Positions 37,296 through 45,523 of a stretch of 45,523 nucleotides of DNA are shown one piece after another. This DNA is from Mesorhizobium sp. WSM3626. Its GTDB lineage: Bacteria; Pseudomonadota; Alphaproteobacteria; Rhizobiales; Rhizobiaceae. Location of the stretch: assembly GCF_000513935.1 (NCBI RefSeq), contig NZ_AZUY01000049.1, positions 863 through 46,385 of the forward strand, written 5' to 3'. The position numbers and the translations under genes were made by a program. The notes beneath the pieces were generated by a model that saw only the letters and a program-made list of their open reading frames with translations, searched no databases and had not been told where the DNA came from. Positions within the stretch are counted from its first letter, which is position 1; each line of letters starts with the position of its first letter.

Positions 37296-38744
37296 ATGAA
37301 GACGACAGGTCTGTCGACCAAGGTCATGGGCGTTGGCCTCTTGATGACGGCTACCATGCTGAGCTGCTGGGGCGCGCATGCATTGACGCTCAAGGAGGCC
37401 ATGGCGGTTGCGGTGGAATCCAACCCGGAAATCGGCCAGGCCATCGAAAACCGTGAGGCGATCGAGTTCGAGCTGCGGCAGGCGAAAGGGCTTTATCTCC
37501 CAAGCGTCGACCTGCAGGCATCTACTGGTGCTCGCCGCCTGGACAACTCCTCCCGCCGAGCGCTCTCCATCGAGCACGACGCGCTTTATCCCGCGGAGAC
37601 CGATCTGACGGTTTCACAAACGCTTTATGATAGCGGCGCAAGACGAGCCGAACTCAACCGTCAGGCCTCGCGAGTCGATGGCGCCTCGTTCCGCGTGCTG
37701 GAGCGATCCGAGTTCATCGGGCTGTCGGTTGTCCAGGATTACCTGGAATACATGCTTCAGGGCTCGATCGTGGCAGAGGCAAAGAAGAATCTAGGCTTTC
37801 ATCAAGCGATTCTCCACGACATCAGGGAAGGCATCGCAGGCGGCGGGTTGAACGAGGCCGACCGGCAACAGGCCGAGGAGCGCTTGTTCGCGGCCAAGGC
37901 CCGCATGCAGGAAGCCTCCGAGGAACTCGAGGCTTCGAGGATACGCTTCTTCAAGACAGTCGGGAAACCGCTGACCAATGCTTCGCGGCCCGGCGATGTT
38001 TCCTCCGCGCTGCCAAGGTCCCTAGATGACGCACTGGGCATTGCGCGGGAGAACAATCCGCGCGTCCACATGGCCAATAGCGATATTGCCGCCGCGGCCT
38101 CGCAGGTTGACGCCGCTCGGGCGAAATACGGCCCTTCGATCGTCGCCGAAGGCACCGCCCGGGCCGGATATGACATTGACGGCGACAATGGAGACACGTC
38201 CGATTTGCAGGCACGATTGGTGCTGCGTTGGAACCTGTACCGCGGCGGCATCGACAAAGCGAATGAGCAGGAGCAAATCCGCCGCGCCAGCGAGCAGCGG
38301 CTTGGGCTGCATCAGGTTCTGCGGGAGATCGAAGAGGCCGTTCGCACGTCCTGGGATCGCCGCTTCCGGCAAGCCGATCTGGCAAAGACCCTGAAGCTGC
38401 AAGCCGCTTCCAGCGAGAAGCTGGTTGCCTCTTATCGCGAGCAGTTCAAGGTCGGACAGCGCTCGCTGCTCGATGTGCTGGATGCGCAGAATACACGGTT
38501 CAACACAGCTACGCTGGCGGACACCGCGTCCTACGCATCCCTCTTTGCCCAATATCGGCTTCTGGCAGCGACCGGGCAGTTGCTGAAAACGATGGACATC
38601 CATCCGCCAAAGCAGGCCACGGCCTACGCCAAGGACGAATTTGCCGTTCCGGCGAACGCGGATACCGAAACCTATGCACGGACCCCGTCGGAACAGACGA
38701 ACGATATACCTTTCGACATCCTTGCCCCGGTCAGGAAGAAGTGA
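37296..38744 (+). CDS. TolC-family outer membrane protein of a type I secretion system (LapE-like)
   Basis: 482 residues. A signal peptide (MKTTGLSTKVMGVGLLMTAT to GAHA) precedes LTLKEAMAVAVESNPEIGQA. The two tandem halves of the TolC fold follow, with QTLYDSGARRAELNRQ (about 110-125) and RWNLYRGGIDKANEQEQ (about 320), the paired YxxG strands. Alpha-helical coiled regions (EASEELEAS, DLAKTLKLQAA, VGQRSLLDVLDAQN) build the periplasmic tunnel. ATG 37296 is preferred; GTG 37284 is possible. A small hairpin (37260-37276, stem CGCCCT/AGGGCG) lies in the leader. It is the first gene of the secretion operon. Confidence 0.92.
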   Translation: MKTTGLSTKVMGVGLLMTATMLSCWGAHALTLKEAMAVAVESNPEIGQAIENREAIEFELRQAKGLYLPSVDLQASTGARRLDNSSRRALSIEHDALYPAETDLTVSQTLYDSGARRAELNRQASRVDGASFRVLERSEFIGLSVVQDYLEYMLQGSIVAEAKKNLGFHQAILHDIREGIAGGGLNEADRQQAEERLFAAKARMQEASEELEASRIRFFKTVGKPLTNASRPGDVSSALPRSLDDALGIARENNPRVHMANSDIAAAASQVDAARAKYGPSIVAEGTARAGYDIDGDNGDTSDLQARLVLRWNLYRGGIDKANEQEQIRRASEQRLGLHQVLREIEEAVRTSWDRRFRQADLAKTLKLQAASSEKLVASYREQFKVGQRSLLDVLDAQNTRFNTATLADTASYASLFAQYRLLAATGQLLKTMDIHPPKQATAYAKDEFAVPANADTETYARTPSEQTNDIPFDILAPVRKK

Positions 38745-38784
38745 GCCGGTGTAAAGGGGGGTTGAGGGTCCTGGCGGGCGGGTC

Positions 38785-40917
38785 GTGAATCAGCAGCCAC
38801 ATATTCTGTCGCCCAAGGAGGCATTCAAGGCCTGCTTTTCGGCGGTTGCCGCCTATCTCGGCAGGCCGAGCGCGGAAACCGTGCTGTTTGCCGGGGTGCC
38901 GATTTCGGACACGCGCATCGAGGTCACCGAGATCAGGCATCTTGCCGAACGCATCGGTCTCGAGACCCACGAATTCAACCATCGCGACTTCTTGCGCGGT
39001 CGCCTCGATCTTCCGGCAATTCTCTTCCGTGTCAGCCAGTTGCCGATCGCCCTGCTGGCGGAAATCGACGGTGACGGGTATCTCACTGCCCCGCAGGAAG
39101 ACGGGCGCACGACCATCGGCAAATCCGAGCTGGCCGCAAGTTACATCAGCGGCGGCGTATCCTTCTCGATCACCTATGCCAACGCCACCGAAGGCATGAA
39201 GGTCGGGTCGGCGCAGCAGATCGAACGGCGCCATTGGCTGACGGGAACGATGGGCGCTTTCTGGCGTACCTATTCGAAGGTCGTGCTGTCGGCGATCTTC
39301 ATCAACCTGCTGGCCATCGCCTCGCCGATCTTCACCATGAACGTCTATGACCGCATATTGCCGAACAAGGCGATATCGACGCTCTGGGTGCTGGCGATCG
39401 GTATCGGTGCCGTCATTCTCTTCGACCTGCTTCTGAAGACGGCCCGGGCCTCGCTCATCGACTATGCCGGGCGAAAGGCGGACCTGCGGATATCGTATTT
39501 GCTGTTCGAGAAGGTGCTGAATTCATCCTTGTCCGCGCGCCCCGGTTCGACCGGCGAATATGCAAATCGCGTCACTCAATATGAGTTCGTCAGGGAGTTC
39601 TTCACCTCCAACACCATCAGCGTCTTCATCGACACGGCCTTCGTCTTCATCTTCCTGCTGGTCATCTACGCGATCGGCGATTGGTTGGTCATCATACCGG
39701 CCTTGGCATTCGTGGCGTCGGTGATAGTCGGCCTCGTCACGCAACGCCGCATCGGCAAACGGGTCGCCGCCTCGATGAACGAGGCATCCCAGCGCCAGGC
39801 CTTGCTGGTCGAGTCCATCTCCACGCTGGAAACAATCAAGTCCCTGCGCGCCGAAGCCTATTTGCTGAGGAAGTGGGGCGAGCATTCGAAGAATGCGGCC
39901 AACACCTCCGAGAAGATCAAGCAGCTCTCGGCGGCGGCCGGCAACATCACCCAGGCCATCCAGCAGCTCGTGACGGTCGCCCTGGTCGTGGCCGGGGCCT
40001 ATGCCTTTTCGGAAGGGCATGTTTCGACAGGAGCCATTATCGGCACGGTGATGCTGGCGAGCCGGGCCGTGGCTCCGCTCGGCCAGATCGCGATCACCTT
40101 GTCGAGATTTCGCCAGGCCATGCTCTCCCTGAGAATGGTGAATTCCATCATGGCCCAACCGGAGGACCGGCCGGACACGGTGGGCTTTGTCAATCGCCCG
40201 ATCCGCAATGGGGCGATGACGTTCAAGAATGTCGGCTTCGTCTACCCCGGCTCGGAAAACGAGGTTCTGTCCGGCCTGAACTTCTCGGTGAAGCCGGGCG
40301 AGCGCATCGGCATCATCGGCCGCATCGGGTCAGGCAAGACAACGATGGGACGCCTGATCGGCAGGCTTTTCCTGCCGAGTTCAGGCGAGCTGCTGCTGGA
40401 TGGCATCGACATCCGTCAGTATCACCCGTCGGAGGTGCGCGCCGCCGTGGGTATCGTCGCGCAAGCTGGCGATCTGTTTTCGGGCACCGTGAAGGAGAAC
40501 CTGCTCATGGCAGCTCCCGAGGCGACCGACGAACAGATCATCGAAGCCGCAAAAGCCGCCGGCGTCGACGAGTTCGTCTCTCGCCATCCACGCGGCTACG
40601 ACATGAATGTCGGCGAGCGGGGCACCAATCTTTCCGGCGGGCAGAGACAGACGGTGGCGATTGCCCGGCTGCTTTTGACCAAGCCGAAGATCGTCTTTCT
40701 GGATGAACCGTCCGGCTCGATGGACTTGGCTTCGGAACGACAGCTGATCAAGCAACTCAAGACAGCATTTGACCACAACACGACGCTGATCGTCTCGACG
40801 CATCGCTTCAGCATGCTCGAATTGGCTGATCGCCTTATTGTTGTCGAGCAGGGAAAGATCGTTGCCGATGGACCAAAAGAACAAGTCATTCAGGCGCTGC
40901 AGAGAACCAATACCTGA
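38785..40917 (+). CDS. Type I secretion ABC transporter, permease/ATPase with degenerate C39 domain (LapB-like)
   Basis: 710 residues in three parts. Residues about 1-140 form a C39-peptidase-like domain without the catalytic Cys, the kind that docks adhesins rather than cutting them. Residues about 160-440 contain six membrane helices (AIFINLLAIASPIFTMNVYDRILPN at the first). The ATPase has Walker A GRIGSGKTT (about 512-520), LSGGQRQ (about 615) and Walker B KIVFLDEPS (about 634-642). It exports the adhesin in one step together with the HlyD and TolC partners. The GTG start at 38785 is forced by an in-frame TGA 3 bases upstream. Confidence 0.95.
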   Translation: MNQQPHILSPKEAFKACFSAVAAYLGRPSAETVLFAGVPISDTRIEVTEIRHLAERIGLETHEFNHRDFLRGRLDLPAILFRVSQLPIALLAEIDGDGYLTAPQEDGRTTIGKSELAASYISGGVSFSITYANATEGMKVGSAQQIERRHWLTGTMGAFWRTYSKVVLSAIFINLLAIASPIFTMNVYDRILPNKAISTLWVLAIGIGAVILFDLLLKTARASLIDYAGRKADLRISYLLFEKVLNSSLSARPGSTGEYANRVTQYEFVREFFTSNTISVFIDTAFVFIFLLVIYAIGDWLVIIPALAFVASVIVGLVTQRRIGKRVAASMNEASQRQALLVESISTLETIKSLRAEAYLLRKWGEHSKNAANTSEKIKQLSAAAGNITQAIQQLVTVALVVAGAYAFSEGHVSTGAIIGTVMLASRAVAPLGQIAITLSRFRQAMLSLRMVNSIMAQPEDRPDTVGFVNRPIRNGAMTFKNVGFVYPGSENEVLSGLNFSVKPGERIGIIGRIGSGKTTMGRLIGRLFLPSSGELLLDGIDIRQYHPSEVRAAVGIVAQAGDLFSGTVKENLLMAAPEATDEQIIEAAKAAGVDEFVSRHPRGYDMNVGERGTNLSGGQRQTVAIARLLLTKPKIVFLDEPSGSMDLASERQLIKQLKTAFDHNTTLIVSTHRFSMLELADRLIVVEQGKIVADGPKEQVIQALQRTNT

Positions 40918-40925
40918 AGGAACAA

Positions 40926-40952
40926 ATTATATCGGGCTGAAACCGATATAAT
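40926..40952. other. Perfect 10-bp inverted repeat between transporter genes
   Basis: ATTATATCGG (40926-40935) and CCGATATAAT (40943-40952) flank a 7-base loop GCTGAAA. It lies between the ABC transporter stop and the HlyD ATG, 15 bases before that ATG. In RNA it would form a hairpin next to the ribosome site; in DNA it could be an operator. The flanking operon is otherwise tightly packed. Confidence 0.7.
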
Positions 40953-40967
40953 AACGGGGCGTAGGAA

Positions 40968-42257
40968 ATGCTTGCCAGGGAAGACCGCCCGCCGCTTTTT
41001 GCGACGGCATCCATATTCATCATAGCGGCGCTCTTCGTCGCCTTTGTCGCTTGGTCATCATTCGCCGAGGTCGACGAGATCGCGCGTGGCGACGGCAAAG
41101 TCATACCGGCCTCCAAGACCCAGGTCATCCAAGCCAGCGAGCCGGGCGTCGTTCAGGAAATCGCCGTTAAGGTGGGGCAGGTCGTCAGGAAGAACGACCT
41201 TATCATTCGTCTCGACAACACTTTGAACACGTCCAGCCTCGGCGAACAGCAGGCCAAGGCGCGGGCCCTGCAAACACGGATCGCCAGGCTCAAATACGAA
41301 CAGAGCGGCAGCATCACCGGATCATTTCCGTGTCCGCAGGACATTCAGGCGGTGGCGCCGGAAATCTGCGACAACGAGCAAAATCTGCTCGTTGCCCGGC
41401 GCGAAAACTTCGACAACAAGCTGTCGGTGCTCAAGTCGCGCCTCGACCAGCGCGAAAAGGAACTCGACGAGGCGAACGCCAATCTCGACCGCCTGACAAA
41501 AAACCTGGCTGTGAGCGACCAGCAGGCGAAGCTGGTCGAGGCGATGGTCAAGAAAGGTCTGATGGCAAGGACCGAGCAGCTCAAGGTCGAGCAGGAGCAA
41601 ACCGAACTCAACGGCCAATTGAACCTGGCCGGCGAGACGATAAAGAAGGCCAAGTCGGCGATCACCGAGGCGCAGCTCCAGGTCGAGGAACTCGGGCTGC
41701 AGTTGAAGCAGGAAGCGCTCGATGACCTGACGCAGGCCTTGGCCGATCTTTCGGTGGTGGACGAAACCATTCGCGGCGCGACCGACAAGGTCGCGCGAAC
41801 GGATATCCGTTCTCCGGTGGACGGGATCGTCAACACGATGGAACTGAACACCGTCGGCGCCTTCGTCCAGCCCGGAACTGTCGTAGCCGGCATCGTGCCC
41901 ACTTCCGAGACATTGCTGGTCGAAGCGCGTGTTTCGCCCCGCGATGTCGCCTTTATACGCCCCGACCAGGATGCCTTGATAAAGGTCACGGCTTACGACT
42001 TCTCGACCTTTGGCGGCATCGAAGGCAAGGTTTCCAACATTACCGCGGACAGCCTGGTCGATCAGAAGACGGGCGAGCCCTATTACCAGGTGCGTGTCTC
42101 AACCGACAAATCGACACTGGAGCGAGACGGAAAGGCATATTCGATCATCCCCGGCATGATCTGTTCCGTGGATATCAAGACCGGACGCAAGACGATCCTG
42201 AGCTACCTGCTGAAGCCGATCAACAAAGCACGTCAGGAGGCAATGAGTGAGCGCTAG
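40968..42257 (+). CDS. HlyD-family periplasmic adaptor of type I secretion system (LapC-like)
   Basis: 429 residues. One N-terminal membrane anchor (about 11-32) is followed by a biotinyl-lipoyl-like half (VIQASEPGVVQEIAVKVGQVVRKND), a long coiled coil (about 85-275) and a beta-barrel with RTDIRSPVDGIVNTMELNTVGAFV. The end, KPINKARQEAMSER, is typical. It bridges the inner-membrane transporter and the outer-membrane channel. GTAGGAA precedes ATG 40968. The downstream ribbon-helix-helix gene starts within its last codons. Confidence 0.94.
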   Translation: MLAREDRPPLFATASIFIIAALFVAFVAWSSFAEVDEIARGDGKVIPASKTQVIQASEPGVVQEIAVKVGQVVRKNDLIIRLDNTLNTSSLGEQQAKARALQTRIARLKYEQSGSITGSFPCPQDIQAVAPEICDNEQNLLVARRENFDNKLSVLKSRLDQREKELDEANANLDRLTKNLAVSDQQAKLVEAMVKKGLMARTEQLKVEQEQTELNGQLNLAGETIKKAKSAITEAQLQVEELGLQLKQEALDDLTQALADLSVVDETIRGATDKVARTDIRSPVDGIVNTMELNTVGAFVQPGTVVAGIVPTSETLLVEARVSPRDVAFIRPDQDALIKVTAYDFSTFGGIEGKVSNITADSLVDQKTGEPYYQVRVSTDKSTLERDGKAYSIIPGMICSVDIKTGRKTILSYLLKPINKARQEAMSER

Positions 42258-42888
42258 CGCCATCTCTCCCCCGCCCCCCGAAGACCGTTTGCTTCTGCCG
42301 CTGCCGACAGAAGATTTCGAGCTCGAGTTCCGCGTCGTGGCGCGCGGCGGCGCAAGGCGCGGCATCCGTCTGGAACGGGCCTTCTGGCTTTCGCTGAAAC
42401 AGATGGCCGAGAGCCGCAAATGCACCATCGGCATGCTGGTCGACGAGATCGCCGAAAGTCACGCGGAGAACGGAAACCTGACCTCGGCAATTCGGGTGGC
42501 CTGCATTCGCGCGTTGGGACACGAGAACCTGAATTTGCGCAGGCTTGCGTCGATCGGGACGGTAAACGCCATTCTGCTTGCCTGTCCGTCGCCGGCTTTC
42601 GCCCTTGCATCGACCAAGAAGATCGTGACGTTCAATGCGCCATTCCAGCAATTGGTCAAACGGCAGTTGCCGACGGCATTCGACGGAGACACGCGGCAGG
42701 ACCTGAAGCTGGCGCTGGATCTCAACGTGGCGGATATATTCGCGCGCCTCGACACCAACGGCGACGTTGCCGTTGCGAGCGGATTTGTGATCGGCGCCGG
42801 CGAGCGCCGTTACCGGGGCCAGCTTAACGTGGTGCGCGCGCCGGTGCTGGACCTGGAATTGCTGATGGCTTTTGTCTTCAACGGTTAG
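42247..42888 (+). CDS. Ribbon-helix-helix (RHH_4) protein overlapping the adaptor gene
   Basis: 213 residues. RRGIRLERAFWLSLKQMAES, then GMLVDEIAE and NLTSAIRVACIRAL (about residues 38-92) match the RHH_4 pattern of small DNA-binding proteins. The C-terminal part (about 115-210; IVTFNAPFQQLVKRQLP, FARLDTNGDVAVASGF) resembles a PAS-like sensor, which is only my guess. The GTG at 42247 overlaps the HlyD gene by 11 bases. I infer a regulator of this secretion locus, perhaps tied to adhesin expression. It precedes a dispersed repeat and is convergent with the protease gene. Confidence 0.75.
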   Translation: MSASAISPPPPEDRLLLPLPTEDFELEFRVVARGGARRGIRLERAFWLSLKQMAESRKCTIGMLVDEIAESHAENGNLTSAIRVACIRALGHENLNLRRLASIGTVNAILLACPSPAFALASTKKIVTFNAPFQQLVKRQLPTAFDGDTRQDLKLALDLNVADIFARLDTNGDVAVASGFVIGAGERRYRGQLNVVRAPVLDLELLMAFVFNG

Positions 42889-42903
42889 AGTCGCTCATCG
42901 TTC

Positions 42904-42944
42904 GCAATTCCCGGCGAAAGCGCTATGCATTTTCCTGAAATTGC
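42904..42944. repeat. Dispersed palindromic repeat, copy B
   Basis: It begins GCAATTCCCGG and ends CCTGAAATTGC, giving a dyad (GCAATT/AATTGC). The interior CGCTATGCATTTTCC matches copy A at 5398-5433. Here it lies between two convergent genes, a typical place for such elements. Confidence 0.5.
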
Positions 42945-42987
42945 TCTGGGCATTCGGCCAGGACAAAAACGCGACCGCGCTTTGCCT

Positions 42988-43941
42988 TTACTTGACTTCC
43001 ATCTGCGCGCCTTCGCCAGGCGCGACGGTTTCGAAACCGCCCTTGACGTCGGCCATCTGCGCGGCCCCCGGTTTGGACCCATGGATCCATGCCCGGTCGG
43101 TGCTGAACGAGTACAGTGGCTGATAGTCCGGAAGAGCGCTGTCCTTGAGCACCGTATTGTTGAGACTGTCGAGAATGTAAGCGCCGCTTGCAGTGCTCAC
43201 CGAAAGCACGGCGTGGAAGAAACCTCGCTTGCGGTCCTGGAGAACGACGAGCGACATGCTGCGTGCCGGAATGCCGGCCCTCAGCAACGCCGTCATCTTG
43301 AGAATGGCGAAGTCCTCGCAGTCACCGGCGCGATTGGCGAGGATTTCCGAAGGCTTCGCCCAATAGTCGAGCTTGCCGTAAACGATGCTGTCCTTCCTGT
43401 AGGCGATCAGGTGGTTGATGCCGCTGTTGATGAACGACAGTTTTTCGACAAACCCCTTGCCTTGGGCAGCCGAAACCATGGCCGCGAAGGCCGGGCTCTT
43501 GTGGTCGCAGGGACTGCCGGCGGTGCAACTGGTTATGGCCTGGTAGACCGGTGCCCAGCGCGCCGAAACCGGAAAATTGCGCATGGACAGCGCAACCGAC
43601 CCGAATACGCCCGGGATAATCGACGCAGTCTGCATCGGGTCGATATCCCTACCTTCTTGCGCCATCAAGGCGCTGGACCGGTCTTGCGCGGAAACGGGAT
43701 TGTAGCCGTTCAGGACGAGGCTGATCTGGTAGGCGGCGGCCGGCTGCCAGGGCTGGTACCTCCGCAGCGAAATGCCGCCGAGGCCAGGCGGCGCCTGGAC
43801 CGTCCCAAGCAGTGCCGTTTCGGGCAGGAAATCCCTGATGATCGGCCCGGCAAGGGCTGGCTGCGCCGCGCCGGCTATCCCCAGTGCCAGCAGAAGCAGC
43901 TTGAGTTTTCTCTTCTTCGGAGCATTCTTTTGTTTTTTCAT
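42988..43941 (-). CDS. LapG-like periplasmic cysteine protease (BTLCP family)
   Basis: 317 residues. A signal peptide (MKKQKNAPKKRKLKLLLLAL to QPALA) sends it to the periplasm. The transglutaminase-like core has the triad C208 (RAGDCEDFAIL), H243 (RGFFHAVLS) and D258 (YILDSLNN); spacing is close to that of known LapG proteases. LapG cleaves a surface adhesin near its N-terminus and so controls attachment. It is held inactive by the c-di-GMP receptor LapD in Pseudomonas. ATG 43941 has AGGTGG 6 bases upstream; a GTG at 43950 is possible. It is convergent with the secretion operon and divergent from the adhesin gene. Confidence 0.88.
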   Translation of the reverse strand: MKKQKNAPKKRKLKLLLLALGIAGAAQPALAGPIIRDFLPETALLGTVQAPPGLGGISLRRYQPWQPAAAYQISLVLNGYNPVSAQDRSSALMAQEGRDIDPMQTASIIPGVFGSVALSMRNFPVSARWAPVYQAITSCTAGSPCDHKSPAFAAMVSAAQGKGFVEKLSFINSGINHLIAYRKDSIVYGKLDYWAKPSEILANRAGDCEDFAILKMTALLRAGIPARSMSLVVLQDRKRGFFHAVLSVSTASGAYILDSLNNTVLKDSALPDYQPLYSFSTDRAWIHGSKPGAAQMADVKGGFETVAPGEGAQMEVK

Positions 43942-44264
43942 GACGCCCACCTTTGACCGTGGACGCTACCAATCTTGTCTCAAATTACTGGAAATGAAGG
44001 TGGATAACTTTCCCGCAAAGTGGTTTTGCTATTTTGTGTAAAATTTTATACGTATTTATACTTCTATTTACCAAGTTTTTCGCGCTGGTCGCGGGAAAGC
44101 GCCGCCCATTCCAAGCAAGATATAACTGATTATATGTTCACAGTTTACCAAGCGTAAAAAAAGTCATCGAACGCATATCCAAATATATAGAATGGATTGA
44201 CGGACCGTTGCAAAGTCGAGGCGCCGCCTGTCTCTTTCCGGGAAATGCCGGAGGGGTTAAAGCT
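43942..44264. other. AT-rich upstream region of the adhesin gene
   Basis: About 320 bases, clearly AT-rich (for example GTGTAAAATTTTATACGTATTTATA near 44036-44060), between divergent protease and adhesin genes. TTTACCAAG occurs twice, near 44068 and 44145. It should hold the adhesin promoter and perhaps regulator sites; no specific regulator site was recognised. Confidence 0.45.
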
Positions 44265-45523
44265 ATGACGACCAGTATTGAGTTGGACAACGTTTCGAAC
44301 TCGTGGGACGAGCATTCCGTCTCCAACGATCACCACGACCTGACAGCGCCGATCCAGTTGGTGGCGCAGGCCGCGCCGGCCGAGCAAGCGGCGGCGCCGG
44401 CTCAAACAGCGCCTGCAGCGGCCGAGCCTGTGCCGGTCGATGTCGGCGGCGGCGCGCCAGCGGCTGCTCCGGCAGCGGCGAATGCCCCCCACGAATACGT
44501 GGCTGACGCAAGCAACGTCGTAAAGCTTCCCGCCAACGTCTCGATCGACAACATCAAGGTCGACGGCCACAACCTCGTGCTCGAGCAGGCGGACGGCTCG
44601 GTCATCGTCATCAAGGACGGTGCCCTGAATGTGCCGACCTTCATCATCGGCGAAGTCGAAGTGCCGCGTGTGGCCTTGATCGCCGCACTGGAAGCGAGCC
44701 ATGTCGATGTCGCCTTCGGCGCGGACGGCTCGATATCGGCGGGCCCGGGAGGTTCGACCTCGAGCGCCGGCGGCAATTTCGAACAGCCTGCCGGCGGGAT
44801 CGGCGACGGCTTCGGCCTGTCGGCCCTCCTGCCACCAACGGACCTGCAATTTGGGCAGCCGGATCATCGCGAATTGTTCCCGAGCCTCCTGGAAAACGAT
44901 TCCACTCCCTCCATTGGCGCCATAGGGGAAGCGACGGTCCATGAGGCCGGCCTTCCGGCCCGTGGCGGCGAGTCGGCCGGCTCGGATGCAGCGTCGGACT
45001 CCGAGACGATATCGGGCACGATCGGCTTCACCTCGCCGGACGGCGTGTCGGAAGTGACGCTGGGCGGCCATGTGCTGACCGGTGCCCCGCAGACCTTCAG
45101 CGACGCTACCGGCTCGCTGACCGCAAGCTATGTCTTTGATGCTGCCTCGGGCGTTGGCACGATCAGCTACTCCTATACTCTCGGCGACAACACCTCGGGC
45201 GACAATACGAGCGTGAATTTTGCGGTTGGGGTGACGGATGGCGATGGCGACACGGCTCCTCCCGGCAACCTGGTCATCAATATCATCGACGACGTGCCGA
45301 CGGCCCATGCCGACAGCAACGACGTGACCGAGGGTGTCCTGCTTACCGTCACGGCCGCGGCCGGCGTGCTGACCAACGACGTTGCCGGCGCCGACGGCGC
45401 CACCGTCAGCGGCGTGCGCGCCGCTGGTGCGGACACTTCAACCGCTGTGACCGGCGGGGTCGCCACCGACATCGCCGGCCTGCACGGCACGCTGCATCTC
45501 AACGCCGACGGGTCCTACACCTA
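44265..45523 (+). CDS. Large type I secreted repeat adhesin (LapA/BapA-like), N-terminal fragment
   Basis: The first 419 codons are open to the window edge. The N-terminal part (1-110) has an Ala/Pro-rich linker (PAEQAAAPAQTAPAAAEPVP) and then a compact region with IKVDGHNLVLEQADGSVIVI, an adhesin prefix/retention-type domain. A segment FGLSALLPPTDLQFGQPDHRELFPS follows. From about residue 240 a T1SS-143/VCBS-type repeat domain runs (SGTIGFTSPDGVSEVTLGGH, INIIDDVPTAHADSNDVTEG and LHLNADGSYTY). ATG 44265 has GGAGG 9-10 bases upstream. It is the likely substrate of the neighbouring secretion system and protease. The length and C-terminus are not visible. Confidence 0.87.
   Translation, partial: MTTSIELDNVSNSWDEHSVSNDHHDLTAPIQLVAQAAPAEQAAAPAQTAPAAAEPVPVDVGGGAPAAAPAAANAPHEYVADASNVVKLPANVSIDNIKVDGHNLVLEQADGSVIVIKDGALNVPTFIIGEVEVPRVALIAALEASHVDVAFGADGSISAGPGGSTSSAGGNFEQPAGGIGDGFGLSALLPPTDLQFGQPDHRELFPSLLENDSTPSIGAIGEATVHEAGLPARGGESAGSDAASDSETISGTIGFTSPDGVSEVTLGGHVLTGAPQTFSDATGSLTASYVFDAASGVGTISYSYTLGDNTSGDNTSVNFAVGVTDGDGDTAPPGNLVINIIDDVPTAHADSNDVTEGVLLTVTAAAGVLTNDVAGADGATVSGVRAAGADTSTAVTGGVATDIAGLHGTLHLNADGSYT

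Noticed and set aside
45351..45365. TAAAG as a LapG cleavage site
   Set aside because: It lies at residues 363-367 within a repeat domain, not in the N-terminal retention region where cleavage is known to occur.

Overview
The window looks like a chromosomal segment of a Mesorhizobium-type alphaproteobacterium (Rhizobiales). The core regions are GC-rich, LpsL-, WbpM/WreV- and PpdK-like proteins have rhizobial character, and a rhizobial-style short palindromic repeat is present. This is inferred from protein and sequence character only; no database search was possible.

Region 1 (1-979) holds the end of a sulfate-assimilation operon on the minus strand: cysD and the first codons of cysN. Region 2 (1447-24041) is a large surface-polysaccharide (LPS O-antigen) locus. 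It has an O-antigen ligase, a putative N-acetylquinovosamine start module (4,6-dehydratase, 4-reductase, small phosphoglycosyl transferase), a GT2 glycosyltransferase, a Wzm/Wzt ABC exporter, two large paralogous rhamnan-synthesis F (RgpF) proteins, a sugar epimerase, a methyltransferase with an SWRLT-type tail, the complete dTDP-L-rhamnose operon rmlA-C-B-D, another methyltransferase, and an LpsL-like UDP-glucuronate 4-epimerase. Together these predict a rhamnose-rich O-polysaccharide that is started on a QuiNAc-type primer, exported by an ABC transporter and ligated to lipid A-core. Between the two rgpF paralogs sits an accessory insert (about 11383-13874). It has a frameshifted acyltransferase remnant, a compact overlapping three-gene operon (unknown protein, XRE regulator, DUF6941-like protein) with a palindromic promoter/operator, and a divergent 48-residue ORF.

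Region 3 (24137-34953) is mostly housekeeping: bioY, an MBL-fold hydrolase, a DUF1499 protein, an acyl-CoA ligase, small conserved proteins, a secreted polysaccharide deacetylase, a GT9 glycosyltransferase, pyruvate phosphate dikinase and a VOC protein. Region 4 (35082-37108) starts with tRNA-Gln(UUG) and then has small accessory genes: a membrane protein, three possible microproteins on the minus strand, a small two-helix membrane protein with a strong hairpin behind it, and a 63-residue ORF.

Region 5 (37296-45523) is a Lap-like adhesin secretion locus. It encodes a TolC-family outer membrane channel, a type I ABC transporter with a degenerate C39-like domain, an HlyD adaptor, a ribbon-helix-helix protein overlapping the adaptor gene, a convergent LapG-like periplasmic cysteine protease, and the first 419 codons of a giant repeat adhesin that runs off the window. 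No LapD receptor is visible. The most system-like unexplained signals are the XRE/DUF6941 three-gene operon with its operator and the small-gene cassette after tRNA-Gln.
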